Both the position numbers and the translations under genes were made by a program. Positions 15,669 through 23,364 of a DNA stretch of 39,497 bases are shown piece after piece (position 1 is the first letter of the stretch; each line of letters starts with the position of its first letter). The DNA comes from a virus: positions 1 to 39,497 of IMG/VR virus record IMGVR_UViG_3300020578_000190, one strand, 5' to 3'. Under the pieces are notes generated by a model. That model did no database searches. It was not told the origin of the DNA and was given only the letters and a program-made list of their open reading frames with translations.

Positions 15669-17060
15669 ATGAGTGAAAAATCCATTTTAGAACAAGCCCT
15701 ACTTCAAGTTCAAACACTAGAAGAGGCAGTGAAGCAAAATGCAAAAGGTATACTTGCATCTACAATGAAGCAGGAACTAAACGAGTTGCTTAAAGAATCA
15801 CAAGTGGGAGAAGAGGAAAAGGTTGATAATATTGCAGAAGAAAATTCTAATGCAGAATTAAAAGAACAACCCGATCCTGAAGAAGAGGAAAAAGATGATA
15901 TGTCAGACGAAGATGAGGCCGATGATGAAGAGGCTGACGATGACTCTGAAAATGATGACGACCTCGATAATGAACCCAAAAAAGGAATCGACGATGTTAA
16001 TTCAGATGATGAATTAGACACAGATGATGAGATGGGATCAGATGATGAGATGGGATCAGATGATGAACCAATGTCGGCTGATGATCTCGGACCGTCAGTC
16101 GATGACGATGACGTTATGGACATGACCGGTGCAACAGATGATGAAGTATTAAAAGTTTTCAAGGCAATGAAACCAGAAGATGGTATTGTTGTTAAGAAAG
16201 ACGGTAATCAACTTGACGTTGACATGGGTGACGATGAGTATATCATCAAACTTGACGACGATTCTACTGAGGAAGAAACTTCTATGGAGGAAGTCAAAAA
16301 CCCTGAAAAAGATTGTAATGAGGAAGACTCTTCTTTAGAAGAAGAGACAATTTATGAAATTGAATTAGGTGAAGAAGACGAATTCACAGAAGAAAAGGAA
16401 CCAAAAGAAGAAAAGGAACCAAAAGAAGAAAAGGAACCAAAAGAAGAAAAGGAACCAAAAGAAGAAAAGGAACCTAAAGAAGAAAAGGAACCAAAAGAAG
16501 AAAAGGAACCAAAAGAAGAAAAGGAACCTAAAGAAGGGTCAATTGTTAAAAAAATTGAAGCAACTGAGGCTTCAAGAACTAAATCAAATCCACATGGTAA
16601 TAAAGGTGAAGCAAAAAGAGCTGGTTTACCAAGTAAGAAGGTATTCAAAGCGGGTTCAGGTGTATTTGGTATAAACGAAGAAGTTGAAATCTTGAAAAAA
16701 CAAAATGAAGAATATAAAAAGGCATTAGTGTTATTCAAGGATAAACTTAATGAGGTTGCCGTTTTCAATGCAAGTTTGGCGTATGCTACTCGATTATTTA
16801 CAGAACATTCTACAACAAAACAAGAGAAATTGAACATTTTAAAGAGATTTGATTCAATTTCTAATATAAATGAGGCTAAAAACTTATTTAATTCAATAAA
16901 AAGCGAACTCGAAACAAAAAAACCTGTAACCGAGTCTGTAGTTGAAAAAATCTCTACCACTCCTCAACCTTCAAGTTCTCAAGAAATGTTGGCAGAAGCT
17001 AAAGCTTATGAAAATCCACAATTCAAAAGAATGAAAGATTTGATGAGTAAAATAAAATAA
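15669..17060 (+). CDS. Prohead scaffold/core protein (gp22-like)
   Basis: Assigned from position (between protease and capsid) and composition. The 463-aa protein has a helical start (MSEKSILEQALLQVQTLEEAV), a long Asp/Glu region (about 45-240), eight EKEPKE units (242-289), and a C-terminal coiled coil from FGINEEVEILKKQNEEYKKAL onward. T4 gp22 is about 270 aa; the added length is mostly the acidic low-complexity region and repeats. It ends QFKRMKDLMSKIK, sharing R-M-K-x-L-M with the protease tail. It is expected to form the prohead core and be degraded by the protease during maturation. The capsid gene follows after 28 bases with no promoter motif, so the two are probably co-transcribed. 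Confidence 0.82.
   Translation: MSEKSILEQALLQVQTLEEAVKQNAKGILASTMKQELNELLKESQVGEEEKVDNIAEENSNAELKEQPDPEEEEKDDMSDEDEADDEEADDDSENDDDLDNEPKKGIDDVNSDDELDTDDEMGSDDEMGSDDEPMSADDLGPSVDDDDVMDMTGATDDEVLKVFKAMKPEDGIVVKKDGNQLDVDMGDDEYIIKLDDDSTEEETSMEEVKNPEKDCNEEDSSLEEETIYEIELGEEDEFTEEKEPKEEKEPKEEKEPKEEKEPKEEKEPKEEKEPKEEKEPKEEKEPKEGSIVKKIEATEASRTKSNPHGNKGEAKRAGLPSKKVFKAGSGVFGINEEVEILKKQNEEYKKALVLFKDKLNEVAVFNASLAYATRLFTEHSTTKQEKLNILKRFDSISNINEAKNLFNSIKSELETKKPVTESVVEKISTTPQPSSSQEMLAEAKAYENPQFKRMKDLMSKIK
16392..16535 (+). repeat. Eight tandem 18-base repeats (in frame)
   Basis: The unit GAAAAGGAACCAAAAGAA occurs eight times; two copies have CCT instead of CCA for Pro. It encodes EKEPKE. The unit keeps frame, so copy-number changes are tolerated. 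The repeats create long Ser-rich antisense and Lys-rich frame-shifted open frames that are not genes. Confidence 0.92.
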
Positions 17061-17088
17061 ATAAAAACCAAAAATAAAATTTTAAAAA

Positions 17089-18810
17089 ATGGGAGCATTA
17101 TTAGAATCAGGTATGGTTGGTAACATCGGTCTTAAGCACCTTCGTGTTATCAAAGAAGATACCATTAAAAAATGGGATGACCTCGGTTTCTTAGAGGGAT
17201 TAGAAGGTCATCAAAAAGATAACATCGCACAATTATATGAAAACCAAGCGTCTTATTTAATCAACGAAGCAGCTGTTGCTGATGCGTCTGGTTCTTTCGA
17301 GACTGTTGTTTTCCCTATCATTCGTCGTGTTTTCTCTAAATTATTAGCTAACGATATCGTTTCAGTTCAAGCAATGAACTTACCTATCGGTAAATTATTC
17401 TACTTTATTCCAAAAATATTGGATAGAGTTGGAACACATCATACAGAACCATTTGGTTATCCATCATCAAGAACTAACACAACTGGTTACACAGATTCAA
17501 GAAGTCTTTATGACAGATTCTATGAAGGTTCTGATGATGCGGATGAAGGTCTGTTCGACTATTCAAAAGGAAAATACTCTGCAGAAACTTTATCGGCTGA
17601 CGCAGTTGTAACTTTCTCTAACGGCGCCGCCGCTGACGTAACATTCCCTAACGCTTTAACAGGATCAACTCAATCATCAGTAATATTGATGTTTTCGGGT
17701 TTCACAAAAGACGGTCAAGGAAAGTTAATCGGACCTAATGGTAACGCAATGGATACAGAAGAATTTTTAGCATCAGCTGAAGTAAAACTTTCAGGTGTTT
17801 CTAAAAACTTCAATGTTGTTACTCAAAAATATGGTAAAGGTATTGTTGAATACGGTTCAAAAGCAACTAAGTCAACTTTCCCTTCAGGTAGATTTGATGA
17901 CATTTGTGATGAAGATGGTAAAATTTATGTTAGTGTAGATTTACAATCTTATTCAAGCTCATCAGGTTTCTCTAACGCAACAATCAACGCAGGTGCGGTT
18001 ATCGGTGATTTCACATTAACATTTAGAACTTATGATTCTTTAGAATTTGAAGAGGAAATTGGTGAGGTGTCTTTTGATCTTCAATCAGTAACAGTTTCTG
18101 TAACTGAAAGAAAGTTAAGAGCTAGCTGGTCTCCAGAATTAGCACAGGACGTATCTGCATTCCATAACATAGATGCTGAAGCTGAATTAACAGCTTTATT
18201 ATCTGAGCAAATCGCCGCTGAGGTTGACCGTGAAATTTTACGTGACCTTAGAAAAGGTGCTGCTTGGACATCTAAGTGGGATTACAATGAGTGGAAGTAT
18301 GGTGCGACTGGTAACACTCCATTCTTGGGTTATACTCAAAAGGATTGGAACCAAACGTTAATCACAAAGATTAACCAAATTTCAGCTCAAATCCATAAAA
18401 CTACATTAAGAGGTGGTGCAAACTGGGTTGTTGTTTCTTCAGAAGTATCTGCAGTATTCGATGATTTAGAATATTTCCACGTATCTAACGCAGCTCCTGA
18501 GCAAGATCAATACAACATGGGTATCGAGAAAATCGGTTCTCTTGCTGGTAGATATCAAGTATATCGTGATCCTTACTTTCCAGCTGGTAAAATCTTAATT
18601 GGTCACAAGGGTAAATCATTATTGGACGCTGGTTACATCTATGCTCCATATGTACCTTTACAATTAACTCCAACAATGTACAATCCATTTAACTTTACTC
18701 CAATCAAGGGTATCATGACTAGATACGCTAAGAAAATGGTTAACAACCGTTACTTTGGTGTAATCAATGTAAGTGGTTTACAAACATTCAGTTTGGATAC
18801 TTTAAGATAA
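17089..18810 (+). CDS. Major capsid protein (gp23-like)
   Basis: The hexamer-forming capsid subunit, 573 aa; T4 gp23 is 521 aa. The N-terminus matches the T4 family: a helical prodomain (1-60) with NIAQLYENQASYLINEAAVA, then ETVVFPIIRRVFSKLLANDIVSVQAMN (71-97) and PIGKLFYF. The likely gp21-type cleavage is I-N-E60/A61, close to the position used in T4. A mid-protein insertion (about 180-340, Ser/Thr/Gly-rich) probably forms an outer domain. The C-terminal body includes the EREILRDL-like segment VDREILRDLRKG and KIGSLAGRYQVYRDPYFPAGKILIG. Codons are visibly less AT-rich than in neighbours, as expected for the most highly expressed gene. A strong terminator follows. Confidence 0.95.
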   Translation: MGALLESGMVGNIGLKHLRVIKEDTIKKWDDLGFLEGLEGHQKDNIAQLYENQASYLINEAAVADASGSFETVVFPIIRRVFSKLLANDIVSVQAMNLPIGKLFYFIPKILDRVGTHHTEPFGYPSSRTNTTGYTDSRSLYDRFYEGSDDADEGLFDYSKGKYSAETLSADAVVTFSNGAAADVTFPNALTGSTQSSVILMFSGFTKDGQGKLIGPNGNAMDTEEFLASAEVKLSGVSKNFNVVTQKYGKGIVEYGSKATKSTFPSGRFDDICDEDGKIYVSVDLQSYSSSSGFSNATINAGAVIGDFTLTFRTYDSLEFEEEIGEVSFDLQSVTVSVTERKLRASWSPELAQDVSAFHNIDAEAELTALLSEQIAAEVDREILRDLRKGAAWTSKWDYNEWKYGATGNTPFLGYTQKDWNQTLITKINQISAQIHKTTLRGGANWVVVSSEVSAVFDDLEYFHVSNAAPEQDQYNMGIEKIGSLAGRYQVYRDPYFPAGKILIGHKGKSLLDAGYIYAPYVPLQLTPTMYNPFNFTPIKGIMTRYAKKMVNNRYFGVINVSGLQTFSLDTLR

Positions 18811-18830
18811 TCATTGTCTTAGTATATAAA

Positions 18831-18857
18831 AAACCCTCGAGAAATCGGGGGTTTTTT
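18831..18857 (+). terminator. Intrinsic terminator after capsid gene
   Basis: CCCTCGA and TCGGGGG pair around GAAA (one T-G pair), followed by TTTTTT. It ends the head transcription unit 20 bases after the capsid stop and directly abuts the next promoter. It uses the same GAAA loop and GC stem type as the hsp20 terminator. Confidence 0.9.
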
Positions 18858-18860
18858 ATT

Positions 18861-18891
18861 TTTGGAATATCCCAAATTATTATTATATTTG
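18861..18891 (+). promoter_or_regulatory. Consensus Bacteroidetes promoter, probably leaderless
   Basis: TTTG at 18861-18864, a 19-base spacer and TATATTTG at 18884-18891 match the Bacteroidetes housekeeping consensus exactly. Only CATA separates the -7 box from ATG 18896. Transcription should therefore start at or within a base or two of the start codon, leaving no leader. Confidence 0.8.
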
Positions 18892-18895
18892 CATA

Positions 18896-19210
18896 ATGAC
18901 TGAGGTTGATTACAGTAAATTAAGACAGGATGTCCTTGAAAAGATGATATACCAAAGAGGTATTGAGTGTAAAATGAAAAAGGACGAAATGGTTAAAATG
19001 TTAAAACTATATGATGAGGGAAAATATAGTCAACCACAGAGAGAAACCATTTACACTAAAGATGGAGAAGGTTATAATGTAGGTATAGACTTAAGAAATA
19101 AAGAACATATTTTACAAGTCAGTAAAATAATAGAAAAAAAAGAAGGTAAATCATTAAACAGATTTGCAGAAGATAGAATTTGGTATTGGATACCACAAAA
19201 ATTATTATGA
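18896..19210 (+). CDS. Hypothetical protein upstream of dCMP deaminase, 104 aa
   Basis: Function unknown. The first 40 residues (LRQDVLEKMIYQRGIECKMKKDEMVKMLKLYDEGKY) have the helix-loop-helix spacing of SAP-type DNA-binding motifs, with the GIECKMKKDEMVKML part closest. The second half (NVGIDLRNKEHILQVSKIIEK) looks like a separate small module ending with W-x-x-P (YWIPQKLL). It is the first gene of a two-gene operon and overlaps the deaminase start by four bases (ATGA). The SAP suggestion is only from spacing and hydrophobic pattern. Confidence 0.65.
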   Translation: MTEVDYSKLRQDVLEKMIYQRGIECKMKKDEMVKMLKLYDEGKYSQPQRETIYTKDGEGYNVGIDLRNKEHILQVSKIIEKKEGKSLNRFAEDRIWYWIPQKLL

Positions 19211-19647
19211 ATTGGACAGAGTATTTTTTAGGATTGGCAGAACAAGTAAAACTAAAATCTAAAGATCAATCAACACAAATAGGTGCAGTTATCGTTGGTG
19301 AGGATAATGAGGTTCTTTCTACGGGTTATAATTCTTTTCCAAGGGGTTTAGATGATTCAAAAGAAGAACGACAGGAAAGACCTGAAAAATACTTTTGGTT
19401 TGAACACGCGGAACGTAATGCAATTTATAATGCCGCACGTGTTGGAGTACCTATTAAAGGTGCTACAATTTATTTAACGTCAGGATTACCTTGTATGGAC
19501 TGTGCTAGAGGTATAGTAAATAGTGGTATTAAAATTGTTTATTGTAAAAAAGAATGTACCACAAAAAACAAGGAAAAATGGGTTGAATCTCAAACTAAAA
19601 GTTTTGAGTTACTTAGAGAATGCGGTGTGGAGATTTTTTTCTATTAA
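19207..19647 (+). CDS. dCMP deaminase
   Basis: A zinc-dependent deoxycytidylate deaminase, converting dCMP to dUMP for thymidylate synthesis, 146 aa. The zinc site is complete: H67-A-E69 (FEHAERNA) and PC-x-x-C with C96 and C99 (GLPCMDCARG). The substrate segment TGYNSFPRGLDD (39-50) is typical. I start at ATG 19207, which overlaps the upstream stop as ATGA; an in-frame ATG at 19180 would overlap far more. Together with the dUTPase at 31567 it supplies dUMP by two routes. Its 3' end overlaps the convergent SGNH-like gene by 39 bases. Confidence 0.9.
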   Translation: MNWTEYFLGLAEQVKLKSKDQSTQIGAVIVGEDNEVLSTGYNSFPRGLDDSKEERQERPEKYFWFEHAERNAIYNAARVGVPIKGATIYLTSGLPCMDCARGIVNSGIKIVYCKKECTTKNKEKWVESQTKSFELLRECGVEIFFY

Positions 19648-20475
19648 TATTTTTATAAGATTTTCAACAATAACATCTTGAGTAAATCTTCCACTGTGAG
19701 AAAGATCACGAGCTTTAATATCTCTTTTATAGTCATCAAATATTGAAAGGTCGATATTCAAACCAATTGATTTTGTATCTTTGAAATTAAAATTTTCCCA
19801 TGTGTAATTTAAAACGGGAATATTTAAAGATTTCCAAACATTATTTGCAAAATTTATCATCATAGAGGAATTAAATAATTGTTGACCACAATTATTAACA
19901 AATCCCATATAATACCACTCAATAAATTCATTATATGGATTTGATCCTTTTTGTTTTTTACAATGTGGAGAATAAAATTCAAAATATAACGAATCTTGAT
20001 CCATAAAAGGTGCCAAAACTCTTGTTGTATGTGGCCATTGATAAACCACAAGTTTTGGTAATTTTTTATTATTATTTAATAAAAATTGTTGTAATAACAT
20101 TGTATTATAAAACTGAAAATCTATACCAGTACCACCGACCCCTAAATTTAAAGTATCTAAATTTAATTTTTGACCTAATTTAATTGGCCAAATGTCTTTA
20201 TATTCTAATCCAATTCCTTCAGTATACGAACATCCAAATGTAACAACATAGTCATCATTTATATCTTCAAAATTTTTTGTTCTATATCCCCATGAATTAT
20301 ATTTATATTCTATTTCGAGGTCATAGTAATACCAATCTTTACCTAAAAGATTTTTGTTTTCTAAATATTTTTCTTTTGAATCTGTAGAATGAAAATATTT
20401 GGTTTTGTTAACTAAATAATTATTTAGAATAATTGGTGTATTTTTATTTAGAATTGTCTTTTTTACGTCATCCAC
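19609..20475 (-). CDS. SGNH/GDSL hydrolase-like protein
   Basis: A probable esterase of the SGNH fold, 288 aa. The nucleophile motif appears as VTFGCSYTEG with Ser83, the glycine block as NLGVGGTG (110-117), and the C-terminal catalytic pair as D257-L-S-H260. No signal peptide is visible, so it acts in the cytoplasm or on the virion. Such enzymes remove acyl groups from glycans or lipids; with three glycosyltransferases and a sulfotransferase-like gene in the window, a glycan substrate is plausible but unproven. The start is GTG at 20475 with an AAAGG just upstream; no in-frame ATG is nearby. The first 60 residues precede the hydrolase core. Confidence 0.6.
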   Translation of the reverse strand: MDDVKKTILNKNTPIILNNYLVNKTKYFHSTDSKEKYLENKNLLGKDWYYYDLEIEYKYNSWGYRTKNFEDINDDYVVTFGCSYTEGIGLEYKDIWPIKLGQKLNLDTLNLGVGGTGIDFQFYNTMLLQQFLLNNNKKLPKLVVYQWPHTTRVLAPFMDQDSLYFEFYSPHCKKQKGSNPYNEFIEWYYMGFVNNCGQQLFNSSMMINFANNVWKSLNIPVLNYTWENFNFKDTKSIGLNIDLSIFDDYKRDIKARDLSHSGRFTQDVIVENLIKILIEKNLHTAFSK

Positions 20476-20514
20476 CTTTTTTTATTTATGAATTCCCTAA
20501 TTAAATTTTTTATA

Positions 20515-21414
20515 TTACCAAGTCCTACAGGCCCAATATCTCGCTTTCCATTTTGGTCCTGGATTATCACAATTATGTCTAGCCCTAAACGATTTTCTTC
20601 TTTCAGGATTATTTTTTTTGATTTTCATCACTTTACCTTTAGCGGATTTACCACCGAACCCAAAATTTACCTTAACCACTTTACCTTTATCATTTTTTAC
20701 GTAAACCTTGAATTTCTTTATGTCCCCTTGCATGATTTTACCTAATTGAACTTTACGTCCTTGATATTCGGCTTCGTTTAATAAATCATCAGGTATGTAG
20801 TCAGTATCTTCCTCAGATCCTAAATCATCAGAATCTTCGATATGTTTTTCAATGTACATAATGTACATTTCCATATCAGTCAAATTATAATAATCAATAT
20901 CATTTTCATTAAACCAATCAATAACTTCTTGTTTTTTTACAAATTTATCAATTTTTTTAAGTGTTTCTAATTCCTCAAAAGAAATCTCACTATTTAATTC
21001 TTCTATAACTAAATTAGTAATTCTTTTAAGATCGGATTCTGTAATTTTAATAATTTTAGGGGTTTTCATTTCTTCGTCAAATTTTGTCATAGTGGGTTTA
21101 TTACCCTTACCTATCTTAGGTTCTTTCTTTTCTGCTCTTCTTTTTTGTGAAGTCATAGATTTTTTTTCTTTTTTACTATAAGAACTGGCAGTTTTTGGAG
21201 TATCTTTAGATACTTTTTTAGATGGTCTACATTTTGGATAGGATCTACCCTCGCCATCTTTTCTACCACAGGGTGGATGTTTACCATCTACCTTACGACT
21301 TACGTCCACCCACTTTTCCTTAAACCAACGTCTAAGGTCTTCTTTTAGGATTTCACCACTATCAAGGCACTCTTGAATATATTTCTTATCCTCTTCGTTA
21401 ACAATAATTTTCAT
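20515..21414 (-). CDS. Multi-module virion-associated protein with Cys motifs (DUF5872-like)
   Basis: A 299-aa protein built of short modules. Residues 30-64 contain WVDVSRK, CGR and YPKCRPS, a pattern I associate with DUF5872 of phages and large viruses. A Lys-rich linker (66-115) follows. Then comes IIKITESDLKRITNLVIEE (121-139), a helix type frequent in marine phage proteins. After an acidic helical part the C-terminus has a conserved-looking basic block, KSFRARHNCDNPGPKWKARYW, ending ACRTW. The LNEAE at 212-216 resembles a prohead-protease site. I place the start at ATG 21414, one base beyond the upstream stop; longer versions would run through the neighbouring gene. Function unknown; a packaged virion protein is an inference. 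Confidence 0.65.
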   Translation of the reverse strand: MKIIVNEEDKKYIQECLDSGEILKEDLRRWFKEKWVDVSRKVDGKHPPCGRKDGEGRSYPKCRPSKKVSKDTPKTASSYSKKEKKSMTSQKRRAEKKEPKIGKGNKPTMTKFDEEMKTPKIIKITESDLKRITNLVIEELNSEISFEELETLKKIDKFVKKQEVIDWFNENDIDYYNLTDMEMYIMYIEKHIEDSDDLGSEEDTDYIPDDLLNEAEYQGRKVQLGKIMQGDIKKFKVYVKNDKGKVVKVNFGFGGKSAKGKVMKIKKNNPERRKSFRARHNCDNPGPKWKARYWACRTW

Positions 21415-21415
21415 A

Positions 21416-21928
21416 TTATTTACATTTTCTCCAACGACCACCTTTTGATTTATAATTCTTCGCAGCCCAACCATTTGCATATGCTGAAGGATAAACATCA
21501 AATTTTGCTTTAGCTGCCGCTTTTGAAGCAGCCCATTTACCTGGGTCTGTGGGACAATTCTTACTTTCGTCAATTTGGTTTTCTTCATTTAGAAATGAAT
21601 CATCAAATAAATCCTCCTCGTTAAGATTAAAAGTAGATAAATCAGCTTTCATGGTATTCATTTCCCTTTCCATTTCTTTTGTTTTATTCATAAAGAAATC
21701 AAATACTTGATCCATATTTGTTTTAGCTTCTGTAACGTGATCATCGGCCCAATCGTGTCCGTCTTGAATTATAGAATCTAATAATTGTGGATTCATTTTA
21801 AGTAACATTTCACATTGTCTTTTAATCTGTTCTAGATTACTGAAAAACATGTAGTTTTCTTGTGAACTTATGTCACTTTCTGATAATGATTTTAGGTGTT
21901 TTTTTATAATTTTATCTAAATTCTCCAT
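21416..21928 (-). CDS. Virion-associated protein with YPSAYAN module
   Basis: A 170-aa protein. The N-terminus is a basic helix (MENLDKIIKKHLKSLSESD) with an L-S-E site. The middle is helical and Met-rich. The C-terminal 45 residues contain KFDVYPSAYANGWAAKNY and GGRWRKCK, a compact basic module I have seen at the ends of various phage proteins; it has no assigned function. I start at ATG 21928 because the TATTTATA motif (21956-21963) and the upstream gene's stop both lie before it. It is followed one base later by the Cys-motif protein, so the two are co-expressed. Confidence 0.65.
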   Translation of the reverse strand: MENLDKIIKKHLKSLSESDISSQENYMFFSNLEQIKRQCEMLLKMNPQLLDSIIQDGHDWADDHVTEAKTNMDQVFDFFMNKTKEMEREMNTMKADLSTFNLNEEDLFDDSFLNEENQIDESKNCPTDPGKWAASKAAAKAKFDVYPSAYANGWAAKNYKSKGGRWRKCK

Positions 21929-21955
21929 AGTTTTAAATATTTTATTTTTTATAGT

Positions 21956-21963
21956 TATAAATA
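21956..21963 (-). promoter_or_regulatory. TATTTATA motif (leftward)
   Basis: Read leftward this is TATTTATA, 27 bases before ATG 21928 and just after the stop of the upstream virion gene. Confidence 0.4.
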
Positions 21964-21965
21964 TT

Positions 21966-23339
21966 TTATATTTCTGATATAATTTCAAATTTTATATAAT
22001 CATCATAAAATATCTCTTCATTATTAATTTTACCCTTAAATTCAATGTAATATTCTCTAGGAATATAATATGAAGTATCTAAATAAAAACAATTTTCATT
22101 TGAAAAATCAACTTGTGACCAATCGTGAATAATAACATTTGTTCTACCTTCCTTTATAAACATTCTGTAGAATACTCTATCAAAAACCAAATTTTTTAGG
22201 TTATTTATTGATTTGAAATAAATTACAATTTTTTTACTTTCACCCCTTATTACTTTTTCACCTTGTTTTATACCTGAAAATTGAATTGCATACTTTGTGG
22301 ATTCGGTGGTATTTTCACCTATTGAGTATAATGATGTAAATGGTTTGGGTATAAATTTTTGAGTAATGTCTTCTATGGCTATTCCATCTATTTCTAAACT
22401 TTTCCATTTATCGTAAAAGAATTTTTTACCGTCACAAATTATACCGTTAATACCGAATGTTACTTTATAAACACCTCTTTTTATTTTTGTAGTTGTTAAC
22501 CCTGTTAAACCACTAATTGATACTTTGGTAGAGTCTAGTATATCTACAGTTGGGTTGTTATCTAAATCTTGGTAGTTTCCACCATTTGTAACATATAGGT
22601 ATAAATTTTGATTCTTTTTTTCTATAAAATTATATCTATCATCATCTATTCTATCTTCAAAATATGTTTCAACATAAGGTTCAAAAAAGGTTTGTGTATA
22701 TTTTGTAAAAAAAGCAACTGATTGATCAATTTCAGGAGTTAAATCTTGATATAAAACTGCAAATGCTAAACCAAGACCATGATTTGTGTTACCCGATACA
22801 ATAATACCATTTATATAATTTGTAATATCAACATTTATGTTTTCATTACCGTTATCAAAATGTATTGTTTCTAAAATAGTAGGTGAATTACTGTATATAC
22901 CCTCGACCGACCACATATCTAAAGTGGTTCTATTAAAATAGTTAGATGGTCTTTCGTCAAAAGTATCATTACCTGTTGTAAAATCATATCCACCATCCTC
23001 ATAATCAAAACCTAAACCTTCATCCCAAAACTCATTTATTTTAAAAAGTATTAGATCGAATGAATTTGCTCTTTGTCTACCTGTTCCTCTTTTTGCACCT
23101 AAAAAAGTCTCGTCACCGAATATTGTATTTGTAAGGTGTAGAGTGTGTGTTGTACCAGAGGTAATTACTTTTTGACCAGAATCTACTATGTTTTGTAAAG
23201 TGTCTAAATTTATTTTGAATATAAATTTAGAAAATCCTGAACCATAAAAAATTTCTGTTGTTGGATTTTTAGCGGTATTTGTATGAGAATCTTTTATAAT
23301 TGTATTGTTTTTATAAAAATATGAACGGAAATATGACAT
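21966..23339 (-). CDS. Putative tail or baseplate-associated structural protein
   Basis: A 457-aa, Thr/Asn/Tyr/Phe-rich, beta-rich protein. The first 190 residues (for example FKINLDTLQNIVDSG, then ITSGTTHTLHLTN, and later INVDITNYINGIIVSG) resemble a carbohydrate-binding or DNRLRE-type jelly roll. The rest looks like repeated Ig-like strands (VSISGLTGLTTTKIKRGVYKVTFG style segments). No enzyme motif or membrane span is visible. It lies next to the baseplate OB-fold gene and has a TATTTATA motif 10 bases upstream, consistent with late expression. A tail fibre, baseplate decoration or adhesin role is inferred. Confidence 0.6.
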   Translation of the reverse strand: MSYFRSYFYKNNTIIKDSHTNTAKNPTTEIFYGSGFSKFIFKINLDTLQNIVDSGQKVITSGTTHTLHLTNTIFGDETFLGAKRGTGRQRANSFDLILFKINEFWDEGLGFDYEDGGYDFTTGNDTFDERPSNYFNRTTLDMWSVEGIYSNSPTILETIHFDNGNENINVDITNYINGIIVSGNTNHGLGLAFAVLYQDLTPEIDQSVAFFTKYTQTFFEPYVETYFEDRIDDDRYNFIEKKNQNLYLYVTNGGNYQDLDNNPTVDILDSTKVSISGLTGLTTTKIKRGVYKVTFGINGIICDGKKFFYDKWKSLEIDGIAIEDITQKFIPKPFTSLYSIGENTTESTKYAIQFSGIKQGEKVIRGESKKIVIYFKSINNLKNLVFDRVFYRMFIKEGRTNVIIHDWSQVDFSNENCFYLDTSYYIPREYYIEFKGKINNEEIFYDDYIKFEIISEI

Positions 23340-23349
23340 CTTTTTATTT

Positions 23350-23357
23350 TATAAATA
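23350..23357 (-). promoter_or_regulatory. TATTTATA motif (leftward)
   Basis: Read leftward, GATATTTATA with the octamer ending 10 bases before ATG 23339. Confidence 0.4.
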
Positions 23358-23364
23358 TCAAAAT

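Noticed and set aside
16392-16535. CRISPR-like array
   Set aside because: Units are directly adjacent without spacers and stay in the coding frame; the same holds for the arrays at 6459 and 38641.
15710-16960. Long antisense Ser-rich frames and a Lys-rich alternative frame over the scaffold gene
   Set aside because: They are by-products of the Asp/Glu codon bias and the 18-base repeats; they have no plausible starts or protein features.
18896-19210. Confident SAP-domain DNA-binding protein
   Set aside because: Only the spacing of hydrophobic residues fits; key family positions cannot be checked by eye.
20488-20745. Rightward hydrophobic 85-aa frame
   Set aside because: It is antisense to the conserved C-terminal module of the leftward gene at 20515-21414.
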